Assembly: GCF_029962835.1 (NCBI RefSeq)
Contig: NC_080589.1
Span: forward strand, 18,931,586 to 18,995,585
Origin: Magnolia sinica
Taxonomy: Eukaryota; Streptophyta; Magnoliopsida; Magnoliales; Magnoliaceae
DNA length: 64,000 bases
Reading direction: 5' to 3'
Within the stretch, counting starts at the first letter, position 1. Every line of letters starts with the position of its first letter. Below are positions 57,496 to 64,000 of the stretch, in pieces. The translations under genes and the position numbers were made by a program. The notes below the pieces were generated by a model. That model had not been told where the DNA came from, made no database searches, and saw only the letters and a list, made by a program, of their open reading frames with translations.

Positions 57496-57927
57496 TAGGC
57501 CCTGTTTGGATGCATGTAAGTCACTTACAGGTGAAAGTCACTTATAGCTAACCTGTTTGGATATAAGTTATAAGTCACTTATAGGTAAGTTAGTTTTTCT
57601 GTTTGGGTAACCTGTAAGTTACTTATAGGTGAAAAGTTGTATATTCGCACCGAGAAGAGCTTGAATTAGGGAATTGTTCCAAAATGTTATATAAGAATGA
57701 ATAGGATCAAATATGCCATTTTATTGAGCCCATCAAGATGAATATTTGAGCTAATTATTAGGCCAAACTAATCATCAAGTGGGCCCATGAATTCAAAAAA
57801 TACATAATATGTGGCAATAACTCAATTTAAACATTGGGAATAAACTTAAAAACATTAATAGCAAATATAATAATCACAGTACATTAACAATGTCTTCTTT
57901 AACAATAAAAAGTGCATTTAAAATTTG

Positions 57928-58894
57928 TCACTTGGGAATCATCCTCTCTAACAATTCATTCCTTTGGATAGGACTTACATTATCAAGGAACGTAGAAGCA
58001 AAATGCAATCTTTCCGCAAAGAATGTGTAGGCCCTATACATCATGCTAGAATCAATGGTTGCAATATTCTCTAACTCTTCCCACAATCTTCCTGCCGTTT
58101 TAGTTTTGAATGAAACATATTCATCCATTGTTTCCTTAATGCTTTCAAACTTTTCAATAACAGTTGATGCGAGAGAGGCATTCTTCTTCTTCTTCTTTAG
58201 TGACCTTTGAGCGGAGGTTCTCACATTCCTTTGACCAGTTCTTCCGTCATATTGATATGGAAGTTGTGTTCCGTCGGAATATGTATCATCGGATGGTGCA
58301 AATGGTGTATATGATCCAGAGGGGTATGGGGACAATGGGATGTCATCCATGTAATGAGATGAATGGAGGACTTTTTCCTCAAGATCAACTGTAGTTCGTG
58401 TTGCATTCCCTGTAGCAGAATTGTCATCGCATGTTATATCATACTGAGCTAGCAATGAGAATGACTTGTTTTTTATATAAACAGCTTCAGGTGTTGCCTA
58501 TAAAACAAAATGAATTTAGTCAGTTTTTACCGTATATGAATGACTTTAAGTTTTGAATGAACTTTACCTTAATGAATTCATCCCAAACGTCTGGTTCAGC
58601 AGTAACACATTTCCTTTCTTCATCCCAACCGAAGCCACTTTTGCTAAGTGCAAGCTTTGTCATGTTATATTTCTTTTTAAGCGTTCGTTGCTGATTCCTG
58701 CACTTATTGCCATCTACTTGCACACAAAATGTTTCCACTACTATTTTTGCTACTCTATTCATGCTAGCTTTTTTAAAAGCGTTGTTAGATTTTTTCCCCA
58801 ATAATACTTCCTTAACTAAGGTGTTTGCCATACATTCATCCATGTATGAAGTCCAATTAACTTGTGCATTTTGGCCTGCTGCTGCTGCTTGCAT
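57928..58894 (-). CDS. Myb/SANT-like protein of Harbinger element, two exons, intact (298 aa)
   Basis: Exon 1 58568-58894 (109 codons), intron 58498-58567 (70 bases, GTAAAG...TTTTATAG), exon 2 57928-58497 (189 codons plus stop), phase 0. Exon 1 holds a Myb/SANT-like DNA-binding domain of the Myb_DNA-bind_3 type (PF12776): VNWTSYMDECMANTLVKEV, AFKKASMNRVAKIV, LKKKYNMTKLALSKSGFGWD, EPDVWDEFIK. The splice gives DEFIK-ATPEAVYIKNK, matching the usual run of this domain. Exon 2 has an acidic/proline spacer, the basic KKKKK nuclear-localisation-like run and a helical C-terminus (LWEELENIATIDSSMM). In PIF/Harbinger elements such a protein binds the element ends and helps bring the nuclease into the nucleus. 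The inverted partner is broken. The Met at 58894 is the first in frame; an upstream exon cannot be excluded. Confidence 0.78.
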
Positions 58895-59140
58895 TTTGTG
58901 ACATACCTTAAAACACTGTATATTTAAACATTATAAATTTGTAAAGCCACATAAGATATATTAAAAGTATGTGCGAATAGATGTATACATACTATCTAAA
59001 TTGCAATAATAAAATAGTGCATTCATATGTTAAGCAATAATCTTTTTTATCAGCGTCTGCATTCTCAAGTTGCGTAGTTGATGCTAGTGATGTTTTGTTC
59101 TGACTTACATGATTCCCACATAGCTGAGGCAAGTTCAAGT

Positions 59141-59620
59141 CGAAATTCCCTCCATCTTTATTTTTCCCTCCTAGCAGTTGCAGATTCATTTCGCAAGTCG
59201 CATTGCATTCATTCTCCTCCTCACTGCTCTTGATTTCCCTCTCATTACCTTGATCTTCACGCACCTCACTTTCATCTTCGTCATCACCGTTATTATCGGT
59301 ATTCTCAAAATCAGGTTCTTGATCGCGTTTCTCATTGATAATATGATTCTGTAGGATACAACATGCAACGACTATATTGACTTATGTATTTAAAGGATAA
59401 CCTGAAACAATCTTCAATATCGGAAATCGTGGCTTCAATACTCCAAAAGCGCGTTCTATAACATTCCATAATGAGGAATGACGAAGATTAAACAACTCTT
59501 CCTTTGTCCTAAGTTGATAACCTTGCCTAAATTCTTTTAAATGATACCTTGCCTAAATTCTTTTAAATGATACTGAACGCCACAGAATGGTGCTAAAAAA
59601 CCAGGTGCTAGATGGATCTC
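59141..59620 (-). pseudogene. HARBI1-type (DDE_Tnp_4) transposase, C-terminal fragment
   Basis: On the minus strand GFLAPFCGVQYHLKEFRQG, then QLRTKEELFNLRHSSL, NVIERAFGVLKPRFPILK and VNIVVACCILQNHI, the C-terminal catalytic block of plant Harbinger nucleases. The Glu in IERAFG is the likely third acidic residue of the triad. A 26-base tandem duplication (59521-59572) and a stop before VNIVV break it. An acidic tail (DNNGDDEDESEVRE) follows. The first two catalytic Asp residues are not present in the window. Confidence 0.85.
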
Positions 59621-59815
59621 ACTATTGTTATATTATAGCGAATAGAGGTTTCTGCGATCAACACTATTTTATGATCCATTCCGGTTTTTTAGCACCATTT
59701 CGTGGCTTGAACTTGCCTCAACTATGTGGGAATCATATAAGTCAGAACAAAACATCAATTGCATCAACTACGCAACTTGAGAATGTAGACACCGATAAAA
59801 AGATTATTGCGTAAC
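59600..59815 (+). pseudogene. HARBI1-type transposase fragment at the dimer axis, right arm
   Basis: The plus strand encodes YIIANRGFCDQHYFMIHS, then GFLAPFRG, matching the segment before the last catalytic block, then jumps to LNLPQLCGNHISQNK, which in the left arm lies about 150 residues further on. It therefore has an internal deletion relative to the left arm. Confidence 0.7.
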
Positions 59816-59939
59816 AAATGAATGCACTATTTTATTATTGCAATTTAGATAGTATGTATACATCTATTCGCACATACTTCTAATATATCTTATGTGGCTT
59901 TATAAATTTATAATGTTTAAGTGTACAATGTTTTAAGGT

Positions 59940-61206
59940 ATGTCGCAAAATGCGAAGGCAAGCAGCAGCAGCGGCCGAAATGCACAAGTTAATTGGACTT
60001 CATACATGGATGAATGTATGGCAAAGACCTTAGCTGAGGAAGTATCATTGGGAAAAAAAATCTAACAACGCTTTTAAAAAAGCTAGCATGAATAGAGTAA
60101 CAAAAATAGTAGTGGAGACATTTTGTGTGCAAGTGGATGACAATAAGTGCAGGAATCGGCTACGAACGCTTAAAAAGAAATATAACATGACAAAGCTTGC
60201 ACTTAGCAAAAGTGGCTTTGGTTGAGATGAAGAAAGGAAATGTGTTACTGCTGAACCAGACGTTTGGGATGAATTCATTAAGGTAAAGTTCATTCAAAAC
60301 TTAAAAGTCATTCATATACAGTGAGAACTGACTAAATTCGTTTTGTTTTATAGGCAACACCTAAAGCTGTTTATATAAAAAACGAGTCATTCTCATTGCT
60401 AGCTCAGTATGATATAACATGCGATGAAAAAGTGCAGGAATCGGCTACGAACGCTTAAAAAGAAATATAACATGACAAAGCTTGCACCTAGCAAAAGTGG
60501 CTTCGGTTGAGATGAAGAAAAGAGATGTGTTACTGCTGAACCAGACGTTTGGGATGAATTCATTAAGGTAAAGTTCATTCAAAACTTAAACTCATTCATA
60601 TATAGTGAGAACTGACTAAATTCGTTTTGTTTTATAGGCAACACCTGAAGCTGTTCATATAAAAAACGAGTCATTCTCATTGCTAGCTCAGTATGATATA
60701 ACATGCGGTGACGCTGCTACAGGGAATGCAGCACGAACTACAGTTGATCTTGATGAAAAAGTCCTCCATTCATCTCATTACATGGATGACATCCCATTGT
60801 CCCCATACCCGTCTGGATCATATACATCATTTGCACCATCCGATGATAAATATTCTGACGGAACACAACTTCTATATGAATATGACGGAGGAACTGGTCA
60901 AAGGAATGTGAGAACCTCCGCTCAAAGGTCACTAAAGAAGAAGAAGAAGAACACCTTTCTCGCATTAACTATTATTGAGAAAAGTTTGAAAGCATTAAGG
61001 AAACAATGGATGAATATGTTTCATTCAAAACTAAAACGGCAGGAAGATTGTGGGAAGAGTTAGAGAATATTGCAACCATTGATTTTGACATGATGTATAG
61101 GGCCTACACATTCCTTACGGAAAGATCGCATTTTGCTTCTACGTTCCTTGATAATGTAAGTCCTATCCAAAGGAATGAATGGTTAGAGAGGATGATTCTC
61201 AATTGA
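59940..61206 (+). pseudogene. Broken inverted copy of the Myb/SANT-like gene
   Basis: Mirrors 57928-58894 on the plus strand. It carries a frameshift near the start, a frameshift in the run of eight A at 60052-60059, TGG to TGA in the GFGW motif (60222-60224), a 282-base tandem duplication covering the exon 1 end, the intron and the exon 2 start (60147-60428 repeated from 60429), and a one-base shift near 60975. The later part reads MDEYVSFKTKTAGRLWEEL, ENIATIDFDMMYRAYTFL in one frame. Confidence 0.85.
60147..60710 (+). repeat. 282-base tandem duplication inside right arm
   Basis: GTGCAGGAATCGGCTACGAACG starts (first 20 bases) at 60147 and again at about 60430. The first copy ends GCGATGAAAA. 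The left arm has a single copy, so the duplication arose after the inverted dimer formed. Confidence 0.85.
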
Positions 61207-61668
61207 CAAATTTTAAATGCACTTTTTATTGTTAAAGAAGACATTGTTAATGTACTTTGATTATTATATTTGCTATTAATGTTTTTAAGTTTATTCCCAA
61301 TGTTTAAATTGAGTTATTGCTTCATATTATATATATATATATATTTGAATTCATGGGCCCACTTGATGATTAGTTTGGCCTAATAATTAGCTCAAATATT
61401 CATCTTGATGGGCTTAATAAAATGACATATTTGATCCTATTCATTCTTATATGATTATAACATTTTGCAAAAATTCCCTAATTCAAGCTCTGCTTGGTGC
61501 GAATATACAGCTTTTCACCTATAAGTAACTTGTAGGTTACACCCAAACAGAAAAACTAACTTACTTGTAAGTGACTTACAACTTATATCCAAACATGTTA
61601 GCTGTAAGTGACTTTCACCTGTAAGTGACTTTCACCTGTAAGAGACTTACAGGCATCCAAACAGGGCC

Positions 61669-62359
61669 TAAGCTATGTCAAGTGCGATTACCCAATTACA
61701 AGATATAAACAATTTACAGGCTATCCAAACACAGATAGCCGTGTACTTGTAAATCATTTATAGCTTAAAGCCAAATAGGACAGGTTGTAAATCATTTACC
61801 ACTTAAACCAAATGACCCGTAATACTTTTCCTATGATATGTGGATTCATGGAACTCTTTCTTTACTCTTCTTCTTGGGAGTGCGTCCCTGGCCTCACCTA
61901 AGATAGTGCGGTCCTTACTGTGGGATCCACCTCGATGCATGTATTCTCTATCCACGTCATCCATTTGTTTTGCCATGCAGATCAAAATCTTAGGTGGACC
62001 ATACCATAGGAAACAATGGTGATTGAATGCCCCGCCATTAAAAACTTCCCAGGGCCCACTGTAATGTTTCGGTATGTTTATTTGCCATCCAACTTGTTGA
62101 TAAGGTCACATAAACTTGGATGAAGGGAAAAATTTAGGAAGATTTGAACGAGTACATTTTCTATGCGTATCTTTTAATTTCTTGCCATTGATGACAGTAT
62201 TTGGCATGAGCCACAACAATGAATGCGCACGAAGGTAGCTTCCTACCTGGGTTGTTGTGGTGAGGATGAATGTGCCATAATGCTAATCTGAGGCTTAAGT
62301 TGTGAGTTTTATGGATTATAATATAGTTTTTAAGTTGTGAGTTTTATGGATTATAATAT
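61669..62359. other. Stretch between Harbinger dimer and LINE
   Basis: 61680-61830 has more GTAAATCATTTA/CCAAACA text like a decayed Harbinger MITE end. 61980-62120 is half of the fold-back family seen at 55737-55980. 62295-62324 is repeated at 62330-62359 (30 bases, start TTAAGTTGTGAG). No gene. Confidence 0.5.
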
Positions 62360-62633
62360 TTTTTGGAGAAATACGAAATTTATATTAAAACAAAAAAGAG
62401 AAACAACGCAAAAAGGAAGCGGATCCGCTGAGAAAGCGGATCAATTACGCTCCTAGGAAGAAAAGATTACAATCTTTTAGTTTATTGACATTAACGACCC
62501 ATTCTACGATTAGCTGCTTAGATCTCCGCACACAGGACTCCGCCGAATTAGATTAATTTCTGAAGCATCTTCCATTCCTCTCTTCCCACACAGTCCACCA
62601 AATTGCCAGGATGGCCAATCTCCAGATTGTGGT

Positions 62634-62966
62634 TCATTGATGACCCATCCTCGTACCATGCCAGGCCTTTAGAAACGACCTGGTGGAATTAGGAGAGCAC
62701 CAAGAGGTGCCGAAAGACGAAAAGATATGAGGCCAAATCTGATTGATAAAGGGGTAGTGAACGAACAAATGGTTGGTTGTCTCTTCGTTGGCCATGCAGC
62801 ATAAACAAATATTGGGGAGAATCATGCCTTTCTGCCTTAGATTGTCGATAGTGAGCACTTTGTTCTTACCAACCAGCCAACCGAAAAAGATTATCTTTGG
62901 AGGGGCCGGGTACCGCCAGATATGATTAGTCAAAGATTCAGCCGCAGGAGGAAGGGGGGAATCCAA
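62634..62966 (-). pseudogene. zf-RVT domain of LINE
   Basis: IWRYPAPPKIIFFGWLVGKNK, DNLRQKGMILPNICLCCMAN and EETTNHLFVHYPF show the plant LINE zinc-binding region (PF13966-like; C-x2-C then H-x3-H/Y pattern). The preceding part lies in another frame (62967-63281). Confidence 0.85.
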
Positions 62967-63340
62967 AAGTTAGTAGAAGGATTTGACAAAGAAAATACCC
63001 GATTTGTTTGCCCTCCAGCAAAGTTTATCTTCAGATAAGAGATCCGGGTTGCAGTTTGATATGCGCTGGAGGAGGGCCATGTATTTAGCAATCTCCCAGT
63101 CCTGAAGGTGTCTTCTACATTCCACATTCCACACCAGATTCCCATAAGAAGAGGAGATACAATCAACTATCGAAATGGCTTGGTTGGGCCCAATGCGGTA
63201 TATACGTGGAAATTCCATTTTGACTGGAAGATTTGCCACCCATCTATCCTCCCAGAAACGCATTTTCTCACCATTACCCACAACAAAACTGATGTTTCTG
63301 GATATGAATTATTTCATAGATAGAATTCCACTCCACAAAG
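62967..63340 (-). pseudogene. Linker between RT and zf-RVT of LINE
   Basis: MGNGEKMRFWEDRWVANLPV (usual GxxxxFWxDxW motif of plant L1), FPRIYRIGPNQAISIVDC and KLCWRANKSGIFFVKSFY, leading into zf-RVT after a shift at about 62968. Confidence 0.8.
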
Positions 63341-63439
63341 TGGATGACTAGTATAAAGAGGAATCTTTGGTCCACCATCCGCCTGCGGAGCAACCATGCT
63401 TTTAATTAAGCTGTTCCATAGGGAGCCCTTTTCGGTTCC

Positions 63440-64000
63440 AAGTCTCTAGGCCCATTTGCCTAACAAAGCCCTATTCATTGTCTTGAGAGATTTGATCCCC
63501 GCACCTCCAACATTTGTGTGTTTGCAACTCTCTTTCCAATCAACCAAATGAAATTTCTTTTTGTTCTCTAAGCCGTGCCAAAGGAAATCACGTCTATAGA
63601 TTTTTCCAAAATCGCCAAAACCGGAGCAAGGCATCTGAATAATGCCATAAAATATTCCAGAAGATTGGATAAAACTGACTTGATGAGGGTGATGCGACCT
63701 CCAAACGAAAGATATCTACATTTCCATCTAACTAGATGATGATCAAACCTGTTGATGACCTTATCCCAAAGGGCTTTAGGCGGCTTACCCGCACACAACG
63801 GTAGACCCACAAAGGAAGAAGGGAGATTAGCGCGCTGCCATAGATAAGGAAATTAGCATAAGAATTGGCCTCACTTTGTTCCATGTTGACCTTGAAAATC
63901 TTAGACTTTGCCATGTTGATTCTAAGCCCTGACACCGCCTCAAAACATTTAATTGTTGTTCGCATGTTGCCCACTGCTTCCTGATTAGCTTCACTGAATA
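63440..64000 (-). pseudogene. Reverse transcriptase C-terminal part of LINE
   Basis: Three overlapping frames: KCFEAVSGLRINMAKSKIF (63732-63974); LPLCAGKPPKALWDKVINRF and RWKCRYLSFGGRITLIKSVL (63568-63810); RDFLWHGLENKKKFHLVDW and GGAGIKSLKTMNRALLGKW (63446-63634). This is the order after the catalytic FADD box in plant L1 RT, which itself lies beyond the right edge. At least two frameshifts. Confidence 0.9.

Larger units (their letters stand above)
57496..61668. mobile_element. PIF/Harbinger inverted dimer (two arms of about 2 kb)
   Basis: Left end GGCCCTGTTTGGATGC, right end its complement GCATCCAAACAGGGCC, flanked by TTA and TAA. Left arm 57496 to about 59620, right arm about 59670 to 61668, near-perfect inverted repeats apart from small indels, a 282-base duplication in the right arm and a missing segment of about 450 bases in the right arm near the axis. 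Each arm runs from the terminal repeat through a Myb/SANT-like gene into the C-terminal part of a HARBI1-type transposase. The other natural end of a Harbinger element is absent; both ends are copies of the same end. Confidence 0.85.
62360..64000 (-). mobile_element. L1-type LINE, 3' part (extends beyond window)
   Basis: Minus-strand non-LTR retrotransposon with the end of reverse transcriptase, a linker and a zinc-binding RT-associated domain, then a 3' UTR of about 250 bases. The 3' end (minus) reads TTCGTATTTCTCC followed by a short A run at 62358-62363. All frames are broken. Confidence 0.85.

Overview
This 64 kb window looks like repeat-dense intergenic DNA from a plant nuclear genome. 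It holds Ty3/gypsy chromovirus, Athila-like gypsy, Sirevirus and other Ty1/copia elements, PIF/Harbinger fragments, MITEs and an L1-type LINE. Plant initiator-Met primer sites, spliceosomal introns and TC-rich leader DNA support this. The many GTGGG(T/C)CCAC-rich stretches feel like a magnoliid or related tree genome, but that is a weak inference. I see no convincing single-copy host gene. The only apparently intact protein gene is a two-exon Myb/SANT-like ORF inside a Harbinger element (57928-58894, minus).

Layout. 1-16250 is one minus-strand chromovirus (A): its 3' LTR is cut by the window start and its 3.0 kb 5' LTR is at 13246-16250. A is interrupted by a plus-strand element B (3791-11368) with an unusually long 5.4 kb LTR and a non-coding interior. 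A itself sits in the RT gene of a Sirevirus (C1, 16251-18576), which is joined head-to-tail to a second Sirevirus (C2, 18577-23900) and a third LTR fragment (23931-25326). A diverged A-like LTR (25327-26283) then abuts a decayed Athila-like element D (26284-33760). Next come a copia remnant E, a solo Athila-type LTR F with a perfect 5 bp target duplication (34974-36259), and a 4.27 kb solo gypsy LTR S, also with a perfect 5 bp duplication (36391-40660).

40666-55300 is a mosaic. Six copies of a roughly 340 bp palindromic (fold-back) MITE occur, four of them in one row beside TA microsatellites. There is also a GC-skewed hAT-like MITE and a very old copia element G (45669-53710) whose gag is split by an old solo-LTR-like insert. 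55347-57035 has a promoter-like TATA box, a (TC)19 5' leader exon, an intron and short Harbinger-like coding fragments. 57496-61668 is a Harbinger inverted dimer with two arms of about 2 kb around a loop of about 50 bp. The right end (62360-64000) is the 3' part of a broken L1-type LINE.

The elements do not cooperate as a pathway. The biology lies in the nesting order (C1/C2, then A, then B; E, then F), the solo-LTR deletions, the fold-back structures, and the Harbinger inverted dimer, which could produce a long double-stranded RNA against its own family.
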